Positions 1-12,533 of a DNA stretch of 64,000 nucleotides are shown here, one piece after another (the stretch's first letter is position 1; each line of letters opens with the position of its first letter). Both the position numbers and the translations under genes were made by a program. This stretch comes from Brachypodius melanocephalos (lineage: Eukaryota > Chordata > Aves > Passeriformes > Pycnonotidae). The stretch is taken from NCBI GenBank assembly GCA_013398615.1, contig VZSR01000243.1:2206657-2270656 (forward strand), written 5' to 3'. Under the pieces are notes generated by a model. It worked only from the letters and a program-made list of their open reading frames with translations. It ran no database searches and was not told the origin of the DNA.

Positions 1-2911
1 GGGGTGGGATTGGAGCAGTCTGAGCTCTGAATTGCTCTGGTTTGTGCTCTGCAATTCCTGGGTCAGCTCTGAGGCCTCAGAACAGTTCTGTGCTGGAGGG
101 GATCCAGCAGGTCTGCAGGACGGGGACCTGAGATAAGGCAGCAGCTGCCAGGGAGGTGCTCTGGAGAAAGGCTTCAGAAAATCCATTTGGGACTCAGTCC
201 CGTGACTGCTCTGCACGTGGGTTTTAAATTTTTTTCCATTGGCTTTGCTGCAGATTTCTGCTGTGGGACTGAGATGATTCCTGCAGGATTCAGGTTGTTC
301 CAGTGGCTCCAGTGTGTTTGGGGTGGGGGGATCCCCGTGAGACAGTTCCTCACTTTAAAGATCCAAAGTGATAAACCACAGAAGGCTCTTTATTTCCACA
401 GTACATTCTGAAAACTGAGACACAGAGAAGCTTAAATATCAGACCTGTAGATACTTGCACCTGAATCTGTAGAGTTTCAGCCCATTCATGACAAGACTTA
501 GATCTGCTCTAAGTAGAACAACTCCTTCCATGACACGGAACAACATTTTCAGAGGGAGGGACACCTCTTATCAGAGGCAAAGGAGTCATTCCTGTGATAA
601 GATCTCACTGTAAAATGATCACAGCAGCAGCAGTGCTTGGTGTTACCTCGGTGGGTTGGGTTGTTGGACACAGAACTGCCATCAATCAAATGGACACAGA
701 ACAGCCATCAATCAAACCCGATGGCTGGGAGCCATGGAACAATCAGGTATTTGGGGCCGACACCCACAGAGAAAACGATTCTGCCACAAAAATTGAGGGA
801 AAGGTTTAAGGACAGAGGAGCCCTGCACAAAGATTGCTCAGCCAAGGTCAGGGAGTCCCTGCAGGACTCGCTGGCCCAGAGAATGAGGGAGGAAAACAGA
901 AGAGCAAACTCCCTGCAGTGCCTGCACACCCCACACTGCCCTGGGAGCTGGAGTTGGAGTGTTTGAGCAGCATCAGTGAGGTCCTGCTCAGCCAGCAGCC
1001 AGCATTCCCTGGATTGCTGAGATGTGGCTTTCAAGGCTCTCTGGCTTTGGCAAAGGCTGACAGAGATGTCAGGGAGTTTCCTGGTCCCTGAGTACTTGGT
1101 TTGTTTTGGTATTAAAATCACATGGTGACAAGAAAACATTTCCTTGGGCTTCCTTCCCTCTGATGATTTCCTTGTCTCGGAGCCAAGGTCCTGAACTTGA
1201 TCCTACCCTCTGCTCTAGGAAGGAGAGGAGCTCACAAAGTGCAACCCAGACCTCACATTGTCACTGAGGGAGCCTGAAAAAATTGCTCTGTGCCTTCTGT
1301 GTCAAAGCCCTAAGCAGTTAAAAACTCCATCCTTAGGATGCAATTCCCTCTCAAGCTTCCTATCAGCTCCGAGGGATAGAGATCCCAGTCTTATCTTTTC
1401 TGGCCCTTTTTCTCTCTCTTCACCTATCTCCAGGCCTGTCAGGAGCCAGTTTAAATGCACTGATGAGATTGTCAAGACAAAGAGGTGCAAGAGGAGCTCA
1501 GGATTTCAGATATGTGTTTGAATGGAGCTCTGTCGGTGTTAAAATGCTGATTCTCCTTCCCCCTTGGGCAGTGGCAGCGTGTTGGGCTGTTCCCTGCAGG
1601 ATTCTGCCTCTTGTGAAGCCCTCTGGAAGTTCCTCCCTGGATTATTGCTGCCACTTTCCTCTGGAGCAGCCTGAGCTCAGAGGATGCTGCAAACCCTCGA
1701 GACTGGCAGAAGTCAGGGGGGAATTGCATTCTTTGAAAGACCGGGAGAAAAAATTTTAAGAAAATTTAAAAACCCTAAAAACGTTCTGCTTTTAAATACC
1801 AAGTGCTAACCCTGCTGGCTCCTGAGGACACTTTTGTGTTTTTAAGGGAATTTGGACTCCCAGGTTTTGCTCAGAGTTGAAAACGCCACCCTGGGTTTTT
1901 TAACTAAGAGCTCATCGTGGATTCACAGCATGTGCTGTGCAGTTGCAGAAAGAATAGAGACATCCGTGTGTGTGTCTGTGCTGCACCAGTCTAATTATCC
2001 CCAACAAGCAGAGTCATCAAAGGAGCTGTGTTTCAGCAGCTGACAGCGTTTTGGATTCCAGCACCCGGGCTCTCTGCAGCCTTGGTGCTCCACCGTGGGC
2101 TGCACAGCCACGCTGGGGATCGCTCAGCCCCTCTGTAAACACACCCAAAAAGAAGAATTTGGGTGTTTTTCTGTCCCCACCACGTTCTGGTTGTGCACAG
2201 AGGCTGAGGCTGGACAGCAGCAAAAAGGAGGAGGAGAAAAAAACCCAGTGAGAATTTGAGGGAAATGCTGAAATTGCCATAACGAAGCAGCTGAGAGCAG
2301 AAACAGTGCTTGAGACACCTTGGACTTCTTGTCAGTGTTGATAAGGTGCTGTCCCTTCAAAGCCACTCTTAAAATCTGTCCTGAGGTTTAGCAAGTCCCA
2401 GCAGCCAAAGGTCAGGCGTGAGGTACCCCTGAACACCCACAGCTCATGGTACAGAGCTGAGAGACACCAACCTCACACCTGGGGAGCAGGAGAGCCCCTC
2501 CATTCCCTGGGAAGCCTCAGAATTCCCATTTCTCACGAAGATTCCCAAAAGAACACTGCTGCATGTGCAGGTATGAAATTGTTCTATCAGACATGGTCCG
2601 GATCTGAATAAAATCTAAACAGGAAACCAGTAATTATCAATGGAGCCTGGAATGAGGGAGAGGAGATGTGTTTGATGGCTCTGCTTTCCCCAGACAGCAA
2701 ATCCGTGCCCCTGAGGCTGAACTGTGGCACTGCCAGCACCTTGCAGGCCAGTCCCTGACACCAGAACACCATAGGAACGCTGCTGGGAGGAGGTGGCTGA
2801 GCAAACCTTGGGATATCTGCCCTCTGTGCTAAACCCAACGATTGGGAGCTCTGATAGACACCCAGAGCCTGGCACGGAGAGAGGATTGAACTGTGCTTCT
2901 CTCCCACCCAT
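1..2911. other. Presumed UBASH3B intron 1, no gene seen
   Basis: Non-coding by inspection on both strands: only short ORFs without family resemblance. A 27-base unit (TGGACACAGAAC then CCATCAATCAA) is repeated twice at 667-718. Otherwise I see nothing to report. Confidence 0.6.
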
Positions 2912-3378
2912 TGATGCCTTAAGGTTGATCTCTGCTGTATTTCATGTTCTGTGCACCCAGGGGTGCAGCTCTGAGCTCACAGTCAGGGTCACTCAGCTCT
3001 GCACACAGCACGGACACAAAACAAATCCTTTTCCTGCTGCACACCAAGGACAACTTTCAGCCCCAAAAGCACAACCAAGGGTGGCTGAAGGGAGGAACGA
3101 GAAGGATGGGACTGCAGAACCTGGAGCTGGAATGGGACAATTAAACCCCAATAGGCAAATGGACCAAAACTTATAAAAATATAAGACCTCATGACCATTT
3201 ATCCATTTTTGTGACCATTTTGTGTCCATTTTGTGCCCATTTTGGGTCCACCTTGGGTGCAGCCCTGGCCAGGCTCTTGTCCTGCCCAAGGTGGATCCTA
3301 AAGCCCTTTCAATAAATCTTTGCTTTATTCCCCAGCTCTGTGCAGTCTCTGTTCCAGCTCAGCCTTCCCAAGGCATCA
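2912..3378 (+). mobile_element. Solo LTR of an endogenous retrovirus, copy 1
   Basis: The element is 467 bases and is bounded by a perfect 9-base inverted repeat, TGATGCCTT at the left and AAGGCATCA at the right. Inside, in LTR order, are a TATA box (TATAAAA 3172-3178), a set of short GTGTCCATTTT-like repeats, a poly(A) signal (AATAAA 3311-3316) followed by a T-rich stretch, then a U5-like tail. A nearly identical element lies at 12076. No clear target-site duplication surrounds this copy, and no primer-binding site or gag-pol sequence follows, so it is a solo LTR. Confidence 0.72.
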
Positions 3379-6300
3379 GGATCACTCCCTGCCGTTATCA
3401 AACACAAGCCAAGTGCCACTTTTCACCCTTCCTTGAAGTATTGGTGATGCTCTGCTCTCCGTGGTTGTGCAGAATTAATCATTTGGGGCTGCTGACTGGG
3501 ACATCATTTGCCACTGTAGATCTGGGGGTGTTTCAGGGATATTTTCTCATCTCCTGACGTGTAAAAATGACCATTTTCTTTCCCCTGTGCTCAGTGAAAT
3601 CCAGGAAGTTCCTCCACGACTCATCCCATTAATGGGCTAATTCAGCCCAAGCCTTCAGTAACGGCTGAGACCCAAATGTCCCAAACATTTCCACCCAAGC
3701 AGGCATTAAATGGCACTGGGAAGACCTGGAAGAGATGAGCTGGTGCTCTTTTCCTTCTGAGCTGTTCCCCATTTCACCGAGAGCCATTTGCATTTTTGTG
3801 ATGCAAATTTCAAGCCCCGAGCTGGTGCAGAGATGAAACCCCTGCCATCATTTTCCCCCTGTGAGCAGACACCTGATTTTTGTGTCCCTCTTGTGTAAGG
3901 AGGAAAGGTGAACGTCCTCCCTGCTGCAGGAGCTGACACAAAATAGGAACCAGAAAGAGCCTCCAGAGGGGAGGATGGGGAGAAGGAAGGAAGAAGCCAG
4001 GCCATAAGCCCGGCATTGCCTCTAAAATCCCTTTTTTTCCCCAGTGGTTAGAATGTGTTAGACTGATGGGTGAATCCACAGCTGCATGAGGAACCAGCCA
4101 AGCACCATTCCCATTTTACAGACAGAAAAAATGCAGCTTGAGACAACCCATGGAGGCTCCTGGTGCCAGAGAGAGCACCTTAATTAACATTTGCCATCCA
4201 CTGGGGACAAAGGGCTCTCCACAACTGCCGGCTCTAAGTGGTGTCAATGATGTCCTGCTCCATTCTTCTGCAATTATATTGGATTTTTGCCTCACAATCG
4301 ATATTTCCTTCTGAGAGGAGCTGCCAAGCCCCAGTAAGTGTCAGCTCACAATGTATTAGCCAGGGATAAGCCACTTCTCCCAGGTTCCATTCAGAGAAAT
4401 CTCCCAGCTAACCCAGATTTGGAGCTGGTTCATATTCACACCGGTCCACAGGCAGCAGGAGCCAGCCTGGCAGTGAATGGAGTTTCCAGCTGCACCTTAC
4501 AAATCACATTTCTGTTGCTTTCCCACTCTCTTCAGAGCTGTGTCGTAAATGCATTCATGTTCTGAGGGGCAAAGCCTTCCAGCAGAGTAAATCAGCCCAG
4601 CCCCATTTCCTTTGTGGGAGCAATAATAACACACAGCAGCTGAGCATCTTCCCCAGGAATAACCCAACTTTCATTGCTGGCAAAGTCCTCTTTAGAGAAA
4701 TGGGTGTTTTATACCATCCAGGGAATGCAAAAAAACAAACAAACAAACAAACAAACAAACAAAAAAACCACCTGGGAATAAATCAGAGTCAGCCCCAAAG
4801 CCTCTGGGAAAGAAGATAAAAACCTCAGGTGTTTCACAGCACTTTATTTGTTGGAGGAGTGGAGTATTTTACAAATAGTGACTTCAGCTCCCTGCCTGCA
4901 GCTGGGGCACCCAGTCCTGCTTTCCCAGGCAGCTGGATCCATGGTTGTTTAGGAACCCTGATTATCTGGGTCTCAGACTCAGCAGAGGGTGAGTCAGGAA
5001 GGGCCCCACAGCGTGGTGTGGCACAGGGCAGCTGATGCTTCCTTCCAGAACGCAGCAAACACAGGAGGGTCCATCCTGTGCCCTGTTCAGCCATCAGTTC
5101 ATCCCTGTCATGAGGCCTGTGTGGGCTGAGCTGCACAATCAAACCCCTCACACCAACCTGCAAGCAGCTGCGTGGGGGGATTTTAAAGTGTTGCTTAGAT
5201 CTGGTGAAAAGAGTGGGATTTGCAGGGGGAGAATGACCCGTTCCCCACTGGTATTTCCTGGTTTCTCCCTGTTTTCCCAGTTTTCTGGTGGCATGGGAGG
5301 GTCAGCCTTTATTTCATCAGCCAGCTTCCCAAAGCAGCCCATCAGCTGCTATCACAGAGAGGATTTAACTCCCTACAAACACCCTGACTTTGGGATCGAT
5401 GCACCTTCCTCCCCTCCCCGTCCCAAAGCTGCTCATCCTCGCTGAGATCAAAAGACTTTCAGCCCCTGAGGATTCCAGGGAGGGAAGGATGATGGAGGAA
5501 TCACAAATTCCTACTAAAAATTTGCCAGCTTCTACTGGCCCAGCCTGTGACTCCTCTGGAAATACATCCCACGTGGAGGAACTTGTGCATCCTCACCCTG
5601 GCTGGGTCCTGGCAGCTTTCTGCTGTGACTCAGCCTGACCAAGGGCACGGGGGCCTGCTGAGATCCTTTCCATCTTCCCCTGGGCAGCTCCAGGGAGCAG
5701 CTGCTGCTTTCTGTGCTGGTTCTGGGTGTTCTGCAAAGCCCATCTGCTGCAAGGGGAGCTTGCAAAGAGCAGGGCCAAGGCTGCCCGGAGAGAATGTGGC
5801 AGCAGGAGGGGGGAAATGAAGGATCTCGCATGGAAATGTGAAAGCAGCTCCAAAGAGCTTGAGGCCAGGTTGGCAGGGCTGGGTTTGGGAGTAAAATCTG
5901 GGATCACAAAGAGTGGGAACAGGATTGCCATGGCTTAATATCCCCTCCCTCTGCTCACCCCCACCAACCCCCAGGACAAATGAAGATAAAATCCTCCTGG
6001 AGCTGCTGCCACTGCTGCTTTCTGAGCAGGGCACCAGCACCTTGAGGTGTCATGGCACCTCCCTGTCTGACAGCTCAGGAATTTTATGTATTTGCTGTCA
6101 GCACCTTGTTTTGGGGGAGAAGGGTGGCAGAGATGTCACTTCCTCACAGCCAGGGGGGCTCTGCAGGCTTGGGGAGGGATGAGAGCAATGACAGCCAGGG
6201 CACCCAAAGCCAGCACCCAAAACCCTCTCGTGCCTCTGTGGGAGTGGGGAGGACACACCCAGGGGCTGGTTTATCCTTTCTGACAGCAAAAAATCGCCTG

Positions 6301-9300
6301 AAAACCTTCCCAGATCTCACAGGAAGCTGAAATGAATGACACAACCAAGCCACCGGGCCAAAAGAAGCATCTTCCTTGGTGTCTGGAGCCACAGGCAGCT
6401 CCAAGTGCAGGATGCTGCTCGTTTTTGGCTGCAGGAGTGCAGGAACTCCCTGTCTCACAGGTATCCTGGAGGATGAATCCATCAAAGATGTGACCTGTGG
6501 CGGTGATGGGGCACAGGAGCTGTGTCTGGACTGCACAAAGGGCAGCATCCCCCCCCCTTGGATCACCAAAAGCCCTCCAAAAAATCCCCTAAAAATCCAA
6601 CTTAGCAGCACAAGGGAGGAAGTTGTGTTGCTGGGGTTTGGGTTGGTTCACTGAAAGGAACTAATTATGAAACCTGAGGGCTTTGCTGTGTGTGGAAGCC
6701 AAGGCTTTTCTGGAAGCCCAGAAGGGATGGGCTGAAGTCAGCAGCCGCTCTGGGAAACCTTGGCTGAGGGATGCTCAGTGTCTCTGCAAATTAAGCACCT
6801 CCCTGAGCATGAAAGCATTTTAAGGTTTTTGCCTGAGGACACAAAGAGAGGCTCTGGCAGTGCTGGGTTTGGAGCTGGGTGGTTTGGATTTGCCACCAGG
6901 CTGTAAATAACCCCAAAATGTGCTCTTAGGTGGAAATCAGCTGCTGTTCCAGGCACCCACCTCAACCTTCCACCCACTGGATATTATTTCAGTTTCTCTG
7001 CAGCACATCCCCAAACCTTCCAGGACCTTTGATGCGACTTTCATTTCAGTAAGAGACATGAAATTTTGTGGTATCTTGGGCTGGATGTAGGGGATGGTGA
7101 GGAAGGAATCCTTTTTTCCACGCTGCTTTATCTTCCCTGGCTTGCAGCGCATCAGTTCTGAGTGTCAGGAACACGCAGGCAGTTTATTTGTGGAATATCT
7201 CTCTAATCACTGAAGCATCTGAAGCAGTTTGAACAATTTAGATGAGCTTACAGAAACGGGATTGAGTGTTGTGATTAGATAATTGTCCCTTTGCTTCAAG
7301 GTATGAGTCAAAGCAGAGACAAGTTTTTGGTTGCAATGGAAATTCCTGAAAGCTGTAGCTTTCCTGGTGGTGATGGTGGTGGTAAAACAAGCAGGGAATA
7401 TCAGCAGCCAGGTTTGGGAGCTGCTGAGGGAGGTTAAAGGGATAAACATTCCCGTGATTTTTGAAGTTCAGGGCAAAGCTGGGCAGAGGGAATGCTCCCA
7501 GCAGCCACACAGGTCCCCACATGCGGATCCCACCTCGGGGCAGGAACCCAGGGTGGATTTTGGTGCCAGCCTGGCAGAGGGTTCAAAGGTGCTGCTCAAG
7601 TTCAAACACATCAGCAGCTCCCTTGGTCTTAGCTGGGGTTACTCAGCACGGCCTTGGAACAATTTTGGTTTTTAAGCCCGTGCAGGGTGGAGCTCTGCTG
7701 GGAGCGCTTCGGTGCTGGTGTCACCGTGAGCTAAGGGCCAATCCCACACCAGAACTGCTCCTTTGGGTGATCAGGACCAGCGGCTCCAATTTCATTTCGT
7801 CTGGGTGCTGATCAAGGAGGGTTTTTCTCTGATGTGTTGGCACATCGTGTTTGCTCTGAGAGGGGCAATCCCATCCTCTGCTGTGCCCATGGCCCTCATG
7901 CCCTTGAAGGAGCAGGGTTCTGAGCACAGGCATTGCCCTGGAAGAGCTGGGGCTGTTCTGCCTCCCACTGCAGGCTGAGGAAGGCAGAGAAGTTTCCAGC
8001 AGCTTTCCTGCCATCAGCAGGGTGAGGGGTGTTATCTACATCCTCCTTCACGGTGAGGGGAGTGCAAGGACAGAAGGATTCCACTTCAGTTTTCCAAACT
8101 GGCTGTCAGTTTTTGGGGTTTCAACATGGCAAAGCAGGCTGTGTGTGAGCTCTGCCAGGTGCATCGCGCCCTCCTCGGAAACTGGAATGGGAGCATCCAA
8201 AATCTGCACCTGCTGGTGGCAAGCTGAGCCTGTCCTTTGGCCAAAGCCACATCCCCAGTCCAGTCAGAGCACACAGCCTGGGATGGGATGTCCAGGAATG
8301 ATAGGAATCTATTAATCCATAATCTAGGGATTCAGTGGTTGTTTTTCAGTGGTGATTTGGGGCTAGATTTTAAAAAGCATTCAGGTATCTGGACAATGAC
8401 TCCATCCCCTCCTGTTTGGTCCTGGTGATTCTCTCTCAGCACTGCTCTCACAGCCAAGTTCTGCACTTTCCTGCCTGCCAGATTTGGCTGCTTATCTGAA
8501 CTGGCTCTTCTTGTACCTGTGGTGTTACGTTGCATCTTAAAATTCAGGAAAAAAAGATGTTTCTATTCTACCTCGCTTAGGTTAACCTCTCTCCTTCAAT
8601 GCTGCTGCTGCTTAAGATCTTCTGAGCACGCGGAGGAGGCAGGGGGATCCAACAGCAAACACAAGAGCTTTCTTTCAAGATGTAGATTGCATTATAGGAA
8701 ATGAGAGGCAATAATCAAAGGAAGTTCTTCATTCTCGTTATCAGCTCTCCCCGTCTCGTGTGTCTGCAGCACAGCCCCTCTCAATTCTCCTCATTAGAGG
8801 TGGAGCCTCATCCCTGCTCCCCCTGCACAGCCACAATCACCTTCCCCGAGCCAGCATGGATTTTTTTTTTTCTGCCTTCACCTTTAAACAACTCGTTTTC
8901 AAGATGCAGCTCCTCTCCCTCAAAAATCAATGGCTGTCAGAGCTTCCCTTTGTCCGGCCTCATTCAGAGCACGCTGCCTTGAAGAGGAATCATTCCCTTG
9001 GATGCTGCAGCCTTTGCAAGCATTGATTTTCCTGCCTGGCTTGTGTACTGCTGATATCCCAGAGAGCTCTGGAGATGTGAGAAGCCTGGCCAGGAGGTTG
9101 GCAGGGCTGCAGCTGGTCAGGAGGCCAGGCTGGGAAGGGAACCTGGCAATGTTTGCAGTAATCGTGACGGTGAATCTCCTGTGCTGGGGGCTGAATGGGA
9201 CCTGCTGGGGCTTGCAGAGAAGGACTTCTAGGTTCTGATTTAAGGAAGAATATAAACATATATTTACATGCCGTTGATCTCAGTGAATGGCATGGACTGA

Positions 9301-12075
9301 GCTGAAGGAATGTTTTGTTTCTGCCTCCCTGAGCGAGCTGAGCACAGCCTGGTTTAAGAACAGAGTCATTTCCCCGCTCTGCACGTGTTCAGAATGGTTC
9401 CACACAGCAAACACCCAACAAACCCAGCCCTGCAGCCCCCAGAGCGTGCTGTGCTCTGCTGGCACTGCTTAAAGTCTGCAGAGAGCACTGAATTAACTTT
9501 TGCTTTGACTTTAGGGATGCTCCTGAATCCCTGGGAGCACCCAGCTCGGTGCCACTGTCACTCAGGCAGGCTGCCCGTGCCAGGGGACACCTCTGCAGAG
9601 GTTTGGGGAAGCAAGAAGAGCAGATGTGGAGGTGGCCATGGGCAGTGTGAGCTCCCAGGCAGGTGCAGAGCACAACCCTCCCCACAGAGGCCGTTCAGCA
9701 TCACTGGGAACACGTGGCCACCTTCCCTCCCCATCACAGTAATGCTTCCCAGCCGTGCTCCTCGGCTTTGCTGGGGTCTCTGTACAGATATTTTCCCTTT
9801 TCAGGGTCTCTGCTTTTGCAGAATCTCATATCCCCCCTGGCGTGATGGCTCAGAGCACTGAACACATCCCAGAAACAGCCCCTGGCTCGCTTTCCACCCC
9901 TTTCCTCTCCCAGGAGCACGGCAGGAAACTGTTCCTGCTCGGGGCAGGAAACAAAGGTCAGAGCTGTGGAGCTGTAAATCTGCCAGCAGTGCTTATTACT
10001 GGGGTCAGCTCTGCCTGCAGCCCTGCTCTGCCTGCAGCCCTGCTCTGCTGACAGGTGATTTGGCTGCTGGCCCACCTCAGGTGAAAAGAAATGTTGAAAT
10101 ACAGGATTTTTGTGTCTCCTCTCCCCGGCTCTTCATGACACACTCAAAGAAGAGGAACAATAATTCTTCTTCTCCTGAAGTGTGCAGGTTTTCGAACTGC
10201 TCTGACCTTTTGTAAGTCGTGTTCTTCTGGTTTCTTGGATCACTTCTGGCTTTTCAGTCTCTCCGTAATCCTCACAAGGCACAAGAGAGTGGCAGAAGAT
10301 AGTGGAGGTCTGTTCTTCCACCCAAGCACTGGTATTGGGGTTTTCTCCCTGCTCTGCCTCCTCCCAGTCCCAGGGAAGCTGTCAGGACCCAGTTTGTCTG
10401 CTGTGCATTCCTGAACCTGGGGAGGGAAAGCAGATGGCTCCTTCCATCCCTGCAGCACTCCTGCAACTCTCCAGCTCCCCCAAAACATCCCGAGGCAGTG
10501 GGAAATCCATGCAAACACAACAGATCCGTGATGCTAAAAATCCCTGAGGTTCCTCAGGGCTGGTGGCTGTAAAAACACACAGAAAATACCAATTTTCTAG
10601 AAATATCCAGGCATGTGCAGACGTTTATCCACACAGACACAATGTTCCTACAATGGATATTTGAAGTCAAGCAGCCGTTGGTGGCCAAGGTGTGGTTTGG
10701 TTTCTTCTTTATTTTTTTTTCCCCTCTCTCTACCATCAGAATTAGAAGTGGAGAAACCCTGAGAGCTTGTGGGTTTGGAAAAGAACATGAAGAACTGATG
10801 ACAAACATCACGCAATAAAACTGAAAAATGCATCTTAATCACGCAGTGAATTATCCTGGAGGGTCTGTGGGGTGAAATGATTCAGCCACGAGGAAATCGT
10901 GTGCAAAGGCTGCCACTGGAAACACAAACCTGCCCTACAACATATCTGTAGGTCTTGTTGATCACTCTGGTAGCAGCTTGATGAATAAAATCTCACCATT
11001 TATTAACTTTCCTGTTAGCCAATGCTAATTTTAATTTCCCTTTCTGAATGTATTTGTCATTTAACCACAATGTGTGCCAGTAAGTCCCAGCACTTAGTGC
11101 AGCATCTTCAAAGCACTCAAGAGTGTTTGCTTCTGGTTTTGAGCACAAAAACTCTCAAGCTCAGATCTCAGGTTGTCTGAATAGAGACTTGCATCTTGAG
11201 CTTTTATTTTAGGTAGCTTAAACCACATCTGGAAGCATCCAAACCTGAGTTCTGGTTCAGCAGAGAGGACTGAGTTTTATTGGTAAAATAAAGTCAAACG
11301 TCTGCTTTCCCTCTCTCCCCAAAGATATCCAAGCCCTCTATTCCTCAAACACTCCTGTGGGTGCTCTTTTAATATTTTTATTAGAGAAAGCATGGGCATA
11401 GCCTTAACTCTTTTAAATGTATTTAGAAGAGTTTAGTTATTAATTTAGTGTGAGTTTTGACAGTTGGGTCAGATAGATTTAAACCCTGGAAGGGTTTCAG
11501 AGCCATGGTTCATCCGGGCTGGCCATCTCCTTGCTGCGACCCCAGGCTGAGGGCAGCAGTGTAATGCAGATTCCAAAGAGAATGTTGCAAAGACGCATGA
11601 AATCAGTGGGAGCAGAGATCTGGCTTGTAATTAAATCATAGCAAGTACAGTTTAAAATCTAGGGTTCAGTCTTGCTGGTTTTTGAAGGAAGAGGAGAGAG
11701 CTGAGGACACAAGTTACTGCACGCAAGATGTTGGTGGGTAGAGCTGAGCTGAATTCTCTCTTGATGGCAAGCCAAAAGGCATTTAGCAGAAGTGGGAAAT
11801 CCCCCTTCTCCTTTTCAGATGAAAAAAAAAAAAAATTATCTTAACATTTCAGTGTGAGATTCTTATCTGCCCAGTGCCCCCTGTTCTCCTGGCTGCCAGC
11901 ACGGCCGTGTCACGCTTCTCTGTGAAATGCTCTGAGCTCAGCCTTGCTGGAACAGCCCAGAAATTATTCAGCAGGAGCAGGAGCGAGCCTTTATCAGGCA
12001 GAGTAGTCATGTGGCTCTGCTCTGAGCCAGCCCTGGGATGAGCAGAGTTATAAACCAGTTTACAGAGGCCTGGTG
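3379..12075. other. Intron 1 between the two solo LTRs, no gene seen
   Basis: About 8.7 kb without a recognisable exon, RNA gene or retroviral internal region. Short low-complexity tracts occur: (CAAA)n at 4729-4768, a T run near 8860-8871, and a CTGCCTGCAGCCCTGCT unit repeated at about 10010-10045. ORFs up to about 158 codons have no recognisable domain and overlap on both strands, as expected by chance in moderately GC-rich DNA. The stretch 10820-11860 is notably free of ORFs and repeats. Confidence 0.6.
4729..4768. repeat. (CAAA)n microsatellite
   Basis: A run of about eight AAAC units flanked by A runs. It is a simple repeat with no gene context. Confidence 0.9.
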
Positions 12076-12533
12076 TGACGCCTTAAGGTTGAGCTTTGAT
12101 GTTTTTCATGTTCTGTGCACCCAGGGGTGCAGCTCTGAGCTCACAGTCAGGGTCACTCAGCTCTGCACACAGCACGGACACAAAACAAATCCTTTTCCTG
12201 CTGCACACCAAGGACAACTTTCAGCCCAAAAGCACAACCAAGGGTGGCTGGAGGGAGGAACGAGAAGGATGGGACTGCACAACCTGGAGCTGGAATTAAA
12301 CCTCAATATGCAAATGGACCAAAACTTATAAAATTGTGAGACCTTGTGACCATTTATCCATTTTTGTGACCATTTTGTGTCCATTTTGGACCCATTTTGG
12401 GTCCACCTTGGGTGCAGCCCTGGCCAGGCTCTTGTCTTGCCCAAGGTGTATCCTAAAGCCCTTTCAATAAATTTCTGCTTTATTCTCCAGCTCTGTGCAG
12501 TCTCTGTTCCAGCTCAGCCTTCCCAAAGCATCA
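12076..12533 (+). mobile_element. Solo LTR of an endogenous retrovirus, copy 2
   Basis: The element is 458 bases, same family and orientation as 2912-3378, differing by scattered substitutions and short indels. It starts TGACGCCTT and ends AAAGCATCA; the terminal inverted repeat has decayed by two bases. TATAAAA is at 12327-12333 and AATAAA at 12466-12471. GGTG occurs immediately before and immediately after the element, consistent with a 4-base target-site duplication of this copy alone. Confidence 0.75.

Noticed and set aside
2912..12533. Two same-orientation LTRs 9.6 kb apart as one full-length provirus
   Set aside because: The span suits a provirus, but no primer-binding site follows the left LTR, no polypurine tract precedes the right one, no gag or pol sequence lies between, and the right copy has its own flanking GGTG duplication. 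They are independent solo LTRs.
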